Part shown: piece after piece, positions 22,965-34,165 of the stretch
Layout: each line of letters opens with the position of its first letter
How positions within the stretch are numbered: position 1 is the stretch's first letter
Source: Mangifera indica
Lineage: Eukaryota; Streptophyta; Magnoliopsida; Sapindales; Anacardiaceae
Length of the DNA stretch: 64,000 bases
Direction of reading: 5' to 3'
Assembly: GCF_011075055.1 (NCBI RefSeq)
Contig: NC_058147.1
Location: 9,052,001-9,116,000, forward strand
The notes under the pieces: model-generated
The model's input: the letters and a program-made list of their open reading frames with translations, nothing else
Database searches by the model: none
What the model was told of the DNA's origin: nothing
Position numbers and translations under genes: made by a program

Positions 22965-23995
22965 TAGGGATGGCAATTTGGGCCCGACTTTAGGGGCCCC
23001 GACCCTCCCCGACCCTAACGAGGAGGGGATTCCCCGATAAAAACGGGGAAAGGGGCGGGGATGGGGATAAAAAAAATCCCCGTAATCGGGGACGGGTCGG
23101 GGACGGGGATACATGTGTCCCCGCCCCTCCCCTCCCCTCCCCTCCCCTCCCCTCCCCTCCCCGCCCCGCCCCGCCCCGCCCCTCCCCTCCCCATCCCCGC
23201 CCCGCCCCGCCCCGCCCCGCCCCTCCCCTCCCCATCCCCTCCCCACCCCCTAAATCTAATATATTAATATAATAATTTATAAACTATTAAGTTTTAGAAA
23301 ATTTTACATTATGATTTATTAAAATTATAACTTTAATTTTACTAATTTTTGAATTATCAATTATTAGTTTTTACTAATTTCTAAACTATTAATATAATAT
23401 ATTAAAAAAACCTAGAATTTCATTATCATAAAATGTAAATGTACCAAATTAATTTTATTTCAACTTCAAAACTTAGTTAGTCAATCCACTAGGTTTTACA
23501 CACAAAAAATAATAAATTATAAACTTAATAAAATCAATTGAAGTGAATGAAAAGTATTAAATTTAATGTTATTATAAAATTACCCTAAATCACATACATG
23601 AAGAGCTACTAATGAAGAGATTGATTATTGCATATTGTTAGATTTTATAAAAACTTTATATTTGAACTAAAATAACAAAGAATATTTTATAGCTCTTGTA
23701 GCAAATGATAGTTTGGAAAAATATGATTTATTTTATTTATTGAAATATATAAAAAAATTAAAATTTATATTTATGGGTATGGGGAGGGGATTTTTCCCTG
23801 CGGGGACGGGGCGGGGACGGGGCGGGGATGGGGAGGGGATTTTTCCCCGCGGGGACGGGGAGGGGATTTTCCTTTGCGGGGAGGGGATGGGGATTATTTT
23901 TTATCCCCGCAACGGGGACGGGGCGGGGACGGGGATTGATATCCCCTACGGGGACGGGGACGGGGATTGATATCCCCTCCCCATTGCCATCCCTA
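22965..23995. mobile_element. Ac-like hAT MITE with G-rich subterminal arrays
   Basis: Perfect 13-bp terminal inverted repeat TAGGGATGGCAAT / ATTGCCATCCCTA, flanked by the 8-bp direct repeat GGAGGGAG (22957-22964 and 23996-24003): the signature of a hAT insertion. Both subterminal regions (about 22,980-23,255 and 23,775-23,990) consist of dense variants of CGGGGA/TCCCC on the two strands, including a run of about 25 CCCCTCC/CCCCGCC units. Maize Ac has similar subterminal transposase-binding repeats. The middle 500 bp is AT-rich and non-coding, so the element depends on a transposase from elsewhere. The crisp ends and target duplication indicate recent insertion. Confidence 0.85.
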
Positions 23996-24003
23996 GGAGG
24001 GAG

Positions 24004-24182
24004 CCACCACTACTTTAATTTTAAGTTTCTTCACAACTTTTACTTCCAATTTTTATATGAAATAGAATGGGAAGAAGCTCTATTTTAGGGTCAAATTATA
24101 ATCCTAAAGATAAAAGTTGAATTTCTCCACTTAGGACTAAATTGTAAACTCTTGGAAACTAACTTTCATCCTATTTGTTCTT
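24004..24182. other. Short spacer
   Basis: AT-rich spacer between the hAT element and the long inverted-repeat element. Nothing recognised. Confidence 0.3.
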
Positions 24183-24977
24183 AGGCCAAAAAACTTGTTC
24201 CCACCCAAAGTATAGTGAAAACTCAAATTGACTTTTTCCGACATGTGAAAACCTAAATACTCATTTATAAATAAAATTTTGTTAAATAACTCAATTAAAA
24301 TTAAAGATAAAATCGTTATTTAACAAAAATATTTTAAATATATAAAATTTATTATATTTTCTCCCATAAGTTTTAAAAACTAACAACTTCACTCTTGTCT
24401 AAAGTTTTCAAACTTTGAAAATTAGCATTTCCCCCAAACTTAGGTTTTCTTCCTCCCCACTTCAGCCGCCATCTTTAGTGAACGACGACTGATCTTTCTT
24501 CCCCCTGGCAATACCACTCTGTTCGAAGCCCTTTCCTCTTAAATGAAATCCAGATGTCCTTTGTCTAGATCAAAAAATCTATACGAAGAAACCCTTCCAA
24601 ATGAACGACGTCTAGATTTTTCGATGTAGACATCATTCGAGGGCTTCAACCCAAGAGACATCATCGAGAGAAAGAAAGACCGACCTTCGTTCGCCAGAGT
24701 GGGGAGAAAGAAAACCCAAATTTTTAGGGGGGAATGCTACTTTTCAAAGTTTGAAAATTTTAGGCATAGTAAAATTGTTAGTTTTTTAAAATATGGGAGG
24801 AAATTATAATAAATTTTATGTTTTTATTTTTTTTTGTTAAATTACAGTTTTCCCCTTAACTTTAATTGAGTTTTTTAATAAGATTTTATTCTTAAATAAG
24901 TGTTTACATTTTCGAAAGTTAGATAAAATCATTTTAGATTTTTACTATATCTTGGATAAGAACAAGTCTTTTGGCCT
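24183..24977. mobile_element. Foldback-type element with long inverted repeats
   Basis: About 795 bp. Left end AGGCCAAAAAACTTGTTC, right end GAACAAGTCTTTTGGCCT. Inversion continues far inward: TTATTATATTTTCTCCCATA near 24,350 against TATGGGAGGAAATTATAATA near 24,793, and AACTTTGAAAATTAGCATT near 24,410 against AATGCTACTTTTCAAAGTTT near 24,732. The core (24,450-24,720) is GC-richer and itself partly palindromic. No transposase. A target duplication was not found. Confidence 0.65.
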
Positions 24978-25458
24978 TCTTGTTATTATAAAATACTTTT
25001 ATTTCATAAATAAGTCTTATACTATAAATGAAGTTAGACAACGAATACCTAATTATCGTATCAAAATTTTCTTAATATTTTGTACTTAATTTCTCGAAGT
25101 TCCTATTGCCATATGTCAACCCAATTTAACATGTGGAAAAATTTTTTTTCTTTTCATAGGTTGGCAAAATCAAAACAAAAAGTGTTTCTAAATTTTGCTT
25201 GGAAAAGTCAAAAATGGCATTTTGTTTTCTAAAAAAAAAAAAAAAAACTTGTAAAAGAGTTATTAAATTATCATGAAGCTAAAAACTTGCCGGTCAAATT
25301 GTAATGTCAATTCAACTGAGGTTAACCAAAACTATAGCAACCACATCATGAAATTGAAATTGAAATAGAAACTAAATTTTGATTTGCCTTGTTTTCACAA
25401 TAAAAATGATAATTATAATAATAATGCTACTAGGAAACCATGAAATAATCATAAAAGT
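24978..25458. other. Intergenic, nothing recognised
   Basis: AT-rich, with a 17-bp A run near 25,232. No gene or element end seen. Confidence 0.35.
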
Positions 25459-25482
25459 TATATATATATATATATATATATG
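25459..25482. repeat. (TA)n microsatellite
   Basis: About eleven TA units in a row. Confidence 0.85.
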
Positions 25483-25499
25483 AAGTTAATAAAATATAA

Positions 25500-26300
25500 G
25501 CCCAAAAAATTAATTTCCATCCGAACTTTCATAAAAGCTTATTTCCCACCCAAACTTTGATAAAAACTAATTTTTCACCCTTAAGGTTTGAAAAATCTAT
25601 TTATTTATCTGTTATTCATTTTCGTCAATAAAAATGGTTTGGTTTTACTAAAAATTTCTAATTTGTTATTTTTAGTGAAATTACAATGTTGACCTAAGCA
25701 CTTAATACATATTTCAATTATCAATATATCTTTTTTATTGAAATTACAAAAATATCACTAATCCCCATCATTGATAATAGTCGTTGAGAGAGAGTGTTGT
25801 TTTTAGAGGTGATGTTGACCAAGTAGAAGCAATCGAATCAACCATGAAAAGGAAGGGATCATCTTTAGTAAAGATGGGGAAGTCATAGTGGAGTAAGAGG
25901 GCATGGTCATGATGGCAAAGAAAGATCAATAAAGGAGAAAGATGAGACACAATATTGATGAGAAAAGGGACACCAACAACAACAAGAGAGATGTTGACAT
26001 GGTTGTCATTGACAGAGAGGCAAGCTAGCCTCAAAGTGTTGTGGAGGCTATATCTTACCTTTAAATGTATTAGTATTGATAGAAGTGATATCTAACATCT
26101 AGGAAATCTATTGTGGTTGGATATGATCAAATATAGAAAACCGATTGAGTCTATTACTAGTGGTGATAAGGGACAAAAAAGAAGGGGAAAAGAAAAAAAT
26201 AGAAAAAGTGAAGAGAAAAAGAAAATAGAAATATTTTGTGCAAAATGACTTTCTTACTTTTTCACGAAACAATTTTCGTTAACAATTTTCTTACTCCACC
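25500..26300. mobile_element. Inverted-repeat element, copy A (right arm truncated)
   Basis: Highly similar along its length to 28,050-28,850. Shared words include CCACCCAAACTTTGATAAAA-type sequence at the left, AAAAATGGTTTGGTTTCACT-type sequence, and a core with GAAAAGGAAGGGATCATCTT. The minus-strand ORF at 25768-26034 spans the core but is disrupted in the second copy (28378-28596), so it is not a supported gene. The left arm resembles the element at 24,183 and the one at 32,421. Confidence 0.6.
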
Positions 26301-26339
26301 AAATAGGTTTTGGTTGTAACATCTTCAAATCATTCAGAA

Positions 26340-26645
26340 ATTTTATCTTTCCATGAGCCAGTTAAGAATACATATAGTTACGATCTATCATCTATCATAT
26401 CCAGAATATATGCAATCTTCCTTATACAATAAACACTATTTCCATATTATATGAAGATAATACGACATTTATTGCCCAAATTAGAGGAAAATGCATTAAA
26501 GAAGATAAAACCAAACATATCTTCTTTTACACTCATGAGCTCTAGTAGAGCCAAGAGATTGATATCAAACAAATACGATCTAGTGACAACCTTACAGATT
26601 TGTTCATCAAGACATTACCGTAATCAATATTTGAAAAGTTAGTAT
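26340..26645 (+). pseudogene. Ty1/copia RNase H C-terminus, degenerate
   Basis: Broken reading frames on the plus strand spell the tail of a copia polyprotein: KTKHIS..FYTHEL-like words near 26,505-26,535, then a TDLFIKTLP-like segment (26,592-26,620) and IFEKLVYNIG followed by a stop near 26,680. Frameshifts separate the pieces. The sequence after the stop has the usual copia post-pol text (CTTTTTCCCTTCACTAGATT). Confidence 0.6.
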
Positions 26646-27465
26646 ATAACATCGGCATACAATGGCTTAACAAGCAATTGAATTAATCCTGCTACAATCA
26701 AAGGTAGCATTCATCAAAAGGAGCACTTATTAGGGAGCGCAAATTGTTTAAGTATGTCACATATTAGACAAAATGTACACTGTATTCTTTTTCCCTTCAC
26801 TAGATTTTATCCACTAGGTTTTTTTAGTAAGATTTTTTATGAAACAATTTATTTCATTAAGATATTACTGATATCAATATTTGAAAAGTCAGTGTATAAC
26901 ATCGACATACGACGGCTTAACAAACAACTAAATTAATCTCACTATAATAAAAGGTAGCATTCATCAAAAGGAGCACTTATTAGGGAGAGAAAATTATTTA
27001 AGTATGTCACATATTGGATAAAAATCAAAACAAAAGAATGCAATTATTTAATGCCCTGTAAAGTGGGGTTAGACGTGCTTAAATTGTTTCATTAAAAATC
27101 TTACTAAAAAAACGCAGTGGGACAAAATGTGCACTGTATTCTTTTTCCCTTCACTAGATTTTATCCACTAGGTTTTTTTAGTAAGATTTTTTATGAAACA
27201 GTTTGTTTCATTAAGACATTACCGATATCAATATTTGAAAAGTCAGTGTACAACATCGACATACGATGGCTTAACAAATAACTAAATTAATCCCACTATA
27301 ATAAAATGTAGCATTCATCAAAATGAGCACTTATTAGGGAGAGAAAATTATTTAAGTATGTCACATATTGGATAAAATGTGCACTGTATTCTTTTTCCCT
27401 TTACTAGATTTTGTCTCACTGTGTTTTTTTAGTAAGATTTTTAATAAAACAATTTAAACACGTAC
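26608..27465 (+). repeat. Tandem repeat of a copia pol-end/LTR junction
   Basis: Three head-to-tail units begin near 26,608, 26,853 and 27,211. Each contains TTTGAAAAGTNAGTGTATAACATCG (the pol tail), GCATTCATCAAAA(G/T)GAGCACTTATTAGGGA at 26,707, 26,951 and 27,306, and CACTGTATTCTTTTTCCCTT. The basic unit is about 245-250 bp. The middle unit carries an extra segment of about 110 bp at roughly 27,020-27,120. An inverted copy of that extra piece lies at about 27,440-27,520. Confidence 0.7.
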
Positions 27466-27906
27466 AACCCCACTTTACAGGACATTAAATAATTGCATTC
27501 CTTTGTTTTAATTTTTATTCTACTGAGTTTTTCCTCAATAAAGTTAATGCAATTACCTGTAAGTAATAAAAATTCAAAGGAGAGTATTACATAACATGTG
27601 GTTTCCCACCATGTGAACTCAATAATGGTTTTGGTGGCTAATTGATTAAATCCATTAATTAATTAGGCACAAATTTATTACATTAAAAATAAAAACAATT
27701 AATGTGTTAAATGAACACATTTAAGGGAATTGGGAGTTAGTCAATTTTTTGGTCATGATGGGTAATGAAGAAATATTATATATAACTTGTTTTCAGAGGT
27801 ACAATTCTCACATCATTCTCTTTTTCAATAAAAGCATAATCACTATCCCAATTTCTTTTACGCTTTCGTTTCTCCTTTTATCACAAAATTTCAATCATAT
27901 TTATAT

Positions 27907-27907
27907 A

Positions 27908-27996
<89 letters not shown>
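27907..27996. repeat. (AC)n(TA)n compound microsatellite
   Basis: About 12 AC units followed by about 33 TA units. The ORF at 27749-27997 is an artefact of it. Confidence 0.9.
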
Positions 27997-28001
<5 letters not shown>

Positions 28002-28049
28002 ACAAGGCAATGCAAATTGACTTATACATCATAAATCATAATAGAAGTT

Positions 28050-28950
28050 ATGAAATATAGGGCCAAACAACTATTTTCCACCCACACTTTGATAACAGCT
28101 TATTTCCCAGCCAAACTTTGATAAAAACTAATCTTCCACCCTTAGAGTTTGAAAATTTATTTATTTACCCTTCATCCATTTTCGTTAATAAAAATGGTTT
28201 GGTTTCACTAAAAATTTCTAATTTGTTATTTTTACTGAAATTAAGATGTTGACCTAAATACTTAATACAAATTTCAATTATCAATATATCATTTTATTGA
28301 AATTACAAAAATATCATTAATCTCCATCGTCAATCATAGTCATCGAGAAAGAGTGCTAGTGTTAGCAGTGGTGTTGACTAGGGTAGAAGCAATTGAATCA
28401 GCCATGAAAAGGAAGGGATCATCTTTAGCAAAGGTGAAGAAATCACAGCAGAGTAGGATGGCATGGCCATGATGGTAATGAAAAATCGATAAAGGAGAAA
28501 GATGAGGCATGATAATGATAAGAAAAGGGACACCAACAACAACATGAAAGACTCTGACATGGTTGTCATTGACAGAGAGGCAAGAGCTAGCCTCAAAGTA
28601 TTATGGAGGTTGTATCTTGCCTTAAAATGTATTAGTGTTGATAGAAGCCATACCTAACCTTTGGCAAATCTATTGTAGTTGGATATGGTCAAACATAGAA
28701 AATTGATTGAGTTTATTACTAGTGGTGACAAGGGAGAAAAAAGAAGGGGTAAAGAAAAAATAGAAAAAGTAAGAAAATAAAGAAAATAAAAATTTTTGTT
28801 CAAAATGACTTTCTTACTCTTTTACGAAACAATTTTCATTAACAAAAGTGGATAATAAGTGAACAAATGAACTTTTTAAACTTAAAGAGTAGGAAATCTT
28901 TGTTTCATCGAAATTTGAGTATGAAATGGTCATTCAACCTACAATAAAAT
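28050..28950. mobile_element. Inverted-repeat element, copy B (both arms)
   Basis: The left arm (CCACCCACACTTTGATAACA and on to AAAAATGGTTTGGTT) is inverted at the right (AACAAAAGTGGATAATAAGTG through GTTTCATCGAAATTTGAGTA). The core is shared with 25,500-26,300. No ORF is conserved between the copies. It belongs, loosely, to the same family as 24,183-24,977 and 32,421-33,300. Confidence 0.55.
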
Positions 28951-29925
28951 GTTACTCTTGTATTGTTTAGCTATATTTTCAGAGTTAAATTAGACGTTAT
29001 CCAGTGAAAGGGCCAGTATGGGTCAACTAGTGGTCAAACTGGTGAATTGTTTTAATAAATATTCTAAAAGATATAAAAAAAAAATGTATAATTAGTCATT
29101 CAATATAAAATCCAAATTGTATTAACTTAAAAATGAATTTGCATAATAGCATACACATTATATTGATTGATAGTTCTAGCGGTTACAAAATTGTAGATTT
29201 TCGAATAAAATACAAAATATAGTTTAAATATAAAAAATAATAAACCAAACTTGGTGTGGCATGGTGGTTCTTCCTAGTTTAAGCAATAATTCTTTTAAAA
29301 AAATTATTATTTTTTTATTATTCAGTCCAATTTTAAAAAAAAAAACAGTATTTCAAAGTTATATATGCTTTTATAGTAACAATTGAATTATTGTCTTAAA
29401 GGAATCTTGCTCAAGATGAGTGGGGGTGTATATGAAATTGACTAACACTCTAGAGGTTACACAAATATGACCAATATCATATGTAAATTTAAACACTAAA
29501 ATACCATCAAAGATCCCTAATGCATTCTATAAACCAATATCCAACCAGCCCCCACCATTTTTATAAATTTACTTTTCACACTATTCACATTCAAACTTTA
29601 AAATTATAAATTAAGGAAGAAAGTTTGTTAAAAAAAATATATTTATATGAACATTAGCTTTTAGTTTCATTTATATAATGATTATATATTGTTATTTGGT
29701 GAGTTGTCTTGATTTTATAAGTTTGAATTGCATTTGCTAAGCATGAAAATTGAGATCAAGTTTGTGACACATTAGGGGCCTAATTGATATTTGCAATTCA
29801 TTGATTTTATATTTTATTTTTTCATGTGGGCACCTATATGAGATTTTACGGGGGTTTAGGGATATTTTGTTAGGTTGTTGCCAAAGTGAAAATTGATCAT
29901 GCAAAGTAAGCTTGGATATGATCCG
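28951..29925. other. Intergenic, nothing recognised
   Basis: AT-rich; no gene, RNA or clear element end. Confidence 0.35.
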
Positions 29926-30495
29926 GGTTGACTGACTCTCGAAAGCTAATTCAATTCAATTTAGCTTAACTCAAATTCATTTAATTCAAATTCGAACCAA
30001 ACTCGAGCTAGATGATTTGACTCATTTTTAATTCAAACCGAATTTGAGTTAAGAGATATTCGACTCGAATCAATAGTTAAAATTTGTGGTTTGATTCAGC
30101 TTGAATTGATAGTTTGAATTTATAACTCAATTTGGTTTGAATTTATTACTCGAATAAAAAATTTTGAATATTATTTCTGTAAAACGATATCTTTTTGTCA
30201 GTGAACCACAAACTTGAGCCACAATTTTGAGTCACACATTCAAGCTATTAATTCGAACTATTAATTCAAATCGAATCGAGCTACAAATTTGAACAATTGA
30301 TTCGACCTATTTAATTAAGTCAAATTCGAACCAAATTGAGCTAAGTCATTTTTTATTTGAATCGAACTCAAGTTTGACTTAATTTTAGCTTAACAAACTC
30401 AAGTTGAACTCGAGCTGAAGCATTTTTTATTCGAATTGAACTCGACTCAAGGGATGTTCAAGCTTGACTCGATCTGAATCCACTCTAATGCCAAG
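29926..30495. mobile_element. hAT-like MITE built of TCGA-centred short repeats
   Basis: About 570 bp filled with variants of AATTCGAATTNGAGCT, mostly self-complementary words centred on TCGA or TTCGAA, on both strands (for example CAAACTCGAGCTAGATG, CGAATCGAGCTACAAATT, GAACTCGAGCTGAAGC). The ends TTGGATATGATCCGGGT and GATCTGAATCCACTCTAA look like imperfect inverted ends. This resembles short-motif subterminal hAT MITEs of dicots. There is no ORF. Confidence 0.5.
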
Positions 30496-30947
30496 GCTAA
30501 ATTTTGATATTTTACCATATGAGAGTTTACGGATGTTTTACATACAAGGGGGTTGATGTTGTCCACCATGCATGCCAAATAGGCAATATGTTAGATAATT
30601 CAAGTTAAATGAAAATTTTTTCAAATTATTGAGTTATCTTTGGATTTTTTAATTTTTTGTTAAATAATTTACTTATAAGATTATATTAAGATTTTTTTTT
30701 TATGTAGTCAAATAGTAAAATTAATTAATTAAATTATCTTTTAATTGATCATATTATCGAATAATGAAATTAATTAAATTCGGTAATTAGGTTATTTATT
30801 ATATATATTGTTAAATAATAAACTCCAAAGTCTATGATATGCAACTCATGATAGCGTCAACTTGTGTTATCTAGAATGATATGATAAATTCTCCACATGG
30901 CAGGATATTTTTGAAGTTTTAAAAGTCCTCCCCACAATTCAAGAATT
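30496..30947. other. Intergenic, nothing recognised
   Basis: AT-rich, no supported feature. Confidence 0.3.
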
Positions 30948-31531
30948 GAAGGGCATATATCATGCGGTCAAATTAAACACTCTGAAATCAACCTTTTAAG
31001 CATAACCAGACACAATAGATAAAGGATAACCATTACTCAATTTCTCAATCTGAAACTTATAGTGGAATTAAGACTAGAAAAGCAAGACCAGTGACCAGAC
31101 AATATCAAATTTACAATTTATACAAAGAATGATCTTCTGCCTTTATTATGAGAGGGGGGTCCAACCAGATTTCATATCACGATATTTTCATATCGATTAT
31201 TCAACAAAGATGTTAATTTTCACGTAAATAAAATGTCATTGAAGGGCATATATCATGCGGTCAAATTAAACACTCTGAAATCAACCTTTTAAGCACAACC
31301 AAACATAATAGATAAAGGATAACCATTACTCAATTTCTCAATCTGAAACTTATAGTGGAATTAAGACTAGAAAAGCAAGACCAGTGACCAGACAATATCA
31401 AATTTACAACTTATGCAAAGAATGATCTTCTGCCTTTATTATGAGAGGGGGGTCCAACCAAATTTCATATCACGATATTTTCAAATTGATTATCCAACAA
31501 AGATGTTAATTTTCACGTAAATAAAATGTCA
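30948..31531. repeat. 293-bp tandem direct duplication
   Basis: 30948-31240 is repeated at 31241-31531 with only a handful of base changes (for example AAGCATAACCAGACACAAT against AAGCACAACCAAACATAAT). Both copies start GAAGGGCATATATCATGCGG and end CACGTAAATAAAATGTCAT. No ORF runs through. Near-identity implies a recent event. Confidence 0.9.
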
Positions 31532-32420
31532 TCAATATAAACATTATTTTTTCTATTTAAACTTAAAATAATAGGTCAAAACCCAAAGAAAAAGGAAGAT
31601 TAAAACTAATATTTCCATCTAGAAAACTTCAATTGACAAGGAAGAGTGGGAGAAGAGAGAGAGAGAGGTGAAAACATATAAAATATTAGAAATATTGCAA
31701 ATTATTGTACTATACAAAAATTAGTGAAAAATGCAGATATTTTAATTATTATTAAATTAAATTATATAAAAATTTTAGTGTTTTCTCTATCTGTCTCGAT
31801 TCAATTTTATAATTATTTTGTATACTTATAACAAATTTACTTAAGGTTTTTTTAGACTTTAATGTTTGTTACTGTAACATATTTTATGTAAGACTTTAAA
31901 TTATATACTATTGTAATATATTTTATATAAAACTCTTAATTACTTATATTAATAGGTGACAAAAAATCGTAATATCAACAGTCATTATACGGGAAAATTG
32001 GGTAAAATTTTGTTTTTAAATAGATGTAAATTAAAAAAAAAAAAAAAAGGGAAATCCAGTTGTTCAATATGAGAAATTTCGTATATTCGTAAGTAGGAGA
32101 AGAATCCAGAGATCTCGATTGAGACAAACGTTGAAGATCCAAAATTTTCCAATTTTTAATCTGTGGCCATCAAATAAAAAAATGGAATCAAACATGCAGA
32201 CGGTTGCAGGCGATTAAGCTAGTTAAATTATGTTACATAACTTGTCTTGTTGTAAGATCGAAAATTAGAAGTGTTTTGCTCATAGATCTAAATCAAACAT
32301 CATCATTGTTTTGTCCCCATAGTTCAGAAAAATTAATTTAATATACTATCAATAAAAAAAATCAATTATCAAATTTATTTTAAATTTTAATTAATTATTT
32401 TAAAAAATAATTATATTAAA
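31532..32420. other. Intergenic, nothing recognised
   Basis: Contains a GAGAGA run near 31,655 and an A run near 32,033. No supported gene. Confidence 0.3.
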
Positions 32421-33300
32421 GGGAAAAGGGCAATTTCCCACCCAAGTTTTATTAAAATGATAATATATACCTATGACAAATAAAAAATTCAAATATCTAT
32501 CCAAAAAACACAAATACCTATCCAAAGTTTATTCTGTTAAGACACACTCATATATTTTATGTTAGGGTTAAGGGTAAATTTTTGATTTTATCAATGATAT
32601 TAAAATAATTAAAATTTTATCTCATTTTTCCTTTAATTTAAAAAATTAATATTTTCTTCCTTGAATCAATTTTTAAAAAATTCACTTTTCCCCCTTAAAA
32701 TCCAGTCATTTTCTCCGACAATGATTGATCAACGATGGAAGAGTCTTCGTCCAGAAGTCGTCCTCTAGACGACGATCATCGTCCAAGTATGACGATTATT
32801 CTCCAGATCTAAATGACAAGCATCGTTTAGATCTAGACTAAGTTTCATCTTCTAGATTTTTGGACAACGTTTCGTTGTCTAGACTGATCAACAACATCGT
32901 CCTCACTAAAGAACTCTCCGTCGTCCAGATCTGGATGATGAGGGTTGTCCAGAATGGACAACGAATGTCATTCAGATCTGAAAGATGTTTGCCATTTAAC
33001 CTCCAACCATATCGATCGCTGATAGCCGAAGAGAGGGTGAAGAAAAAAATTAGGGATTTGGGGGGTGGGGGGGTTGGGGGGGAATCACTTTTCAAAGTTT
33101 AAGTATGAGAGTTAAATGTTAATTTTTAAAATCTGAGAAAAAATAAGATAAAATTATATATTTTTTAATATTATTATTAAATAATAATTTTACTTTTGTA
33201 TTTCATGAAAAAGTTAACAATAGTTTAGAAATAAATGGGTATTTAAATTTTTTATCTATGAATATCTTTTTTAGATTGTACTAAAATTCGTCCTTTGACC
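32421..33300. mobile_element. Foldback-type element with long inverted repeats, second location
   Basis: Left end GGGAAAAGGGCAATTTCCCA against the right end AAAATTCGTCCTTTGACC; inward pairs include AATTCACTTTTCCCCC near 32,680 against GGGGGGGAATCACTTTTC near 33,074. The GC-richer core (32,700-33,050) holds overlapping ORFs on both strands (32838-33095 and 32860-33102), which is what a palindrome-rich core produces; neither is supported. The poly-G tract 33,060-33,082 is next to the core. Confidence 0.6.
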
Positions 33301-33834
33301 TATATTAAATTAGTCTCATTGTCAACCAACTGAATTTCGTGCCTAACATGTCAGCTTGACATTGATGCATCCCTAAGTCATTAAATATTATATTAATTGG
33401 ATAAGTGATTTAAAATTGTTGGATCCAAATTTTACATCTCATGGTAAAAATTGAGACGGTAAAAGAATTCATGTCATGGGGTAAATTTGAAAAACATATG
33501 GAATAATTGGTGGGTCTTTGATTGGACAATTTCCTTGGAAAAGTGGCACCATAATTTTCAACTAATTAATAGTAACTCCACAAAGGGGAGCTTGATTTTT
33601 AAATGTCAAATTTGAACTCATTTTTTTTTTATCAAATTTGAAATTTTGAAGAGCGCTCAAACTTTAAATTCAAATTATAAGCTTTTTTTAATTAAAATTA
33701 ATTAGTAATTTAAACTGCAAGAGAATCCAAACTAAAGAGTGTTAACTTGTAAATTTTAATTAGTAAAATTTTCGAAAATAATTTTATTTTTTATATATAA
33801 TTCAGAACAACTAATGCTTTCCGTTTAATACACG
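33301..33834. other. Intergenic, nothing recognised
   Basis: AT-rich, no gene or repeat with clear ends. Confidence 0.3.
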
Positions 33835-34165
33835 GACTCATTTTTGTGAGTTTCCACTCTCCAGCCAATCACAATCCGCCACTTCATGGCCAGATGGGCG
33901 TTTCCTTCACTTCACGGAAAGCGGTTGCATGGTCAATTACTGTAGTGCAATTGACATGAACAGCATCTGATTTGCCACGTGTCTTCCTCGTGTGACGTCT
34001 GGCCGGTAGATTCCAATCATTCAGCGTCCAAACAAATCAGCGCCCCCTAGATGAGAGGACTTTAGTTACTATGTTTTCAACACGTGGCGTGTTCCATCAA
34101 TCTTGCCATGTGGCAGCATCTTGTGGTTAGCTTTACCAATAATTTTGTAGATTTATATATACAAT
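33835..34165 (+). promoter_or_regulatory. Promoter-like island with G-boxes, no gene found
   Basis: A stretch clearly less AT-rich than its surroundings. It holds two CACGTG G-boxes in ABRE-like context (GCCACGTGTC at 33,974 and ACACGTGGCG at 34,080), a TGACGT core (33,993-33,998), CCAAT words (33,865 and others) and, at the right end, TATATATA (34,155-34,162). Order and spacing suit a plant promoter reading rightward. No coding sequence follows within 1 kb, so it may drive a non-coding RNA or be a leftover of a lost gene. Confidence 0.35.

Noticed and set aside
22950..23267. Overlapping ORFs of 68-98 codons on both strands (Gly/Arg-rich and Pro-rich)
   Set aside because: They come from the CCCCTCC/GGGGAGG array of the hAT element; a periodic GC-rich tract opens all frames.
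25768..26034. 88-codon minus-strand ORF in the inverted-repeat element
   Set aside because: The homologous ORF at 28378-28596 is shortened and altered, and no domain is seen; coding function is not conserved between copies.
26608..27465. Regularly spaced repeats that might suggest a CRISPR-like array
   Set aside because: Units of about 245 bp in a plant genome, explained by copia sequence.
27749..27997. ORF ending in HTHTHTHIYIYIYIY
   Set aside because: Translation of the (AC)n(TA)n microsatellite.
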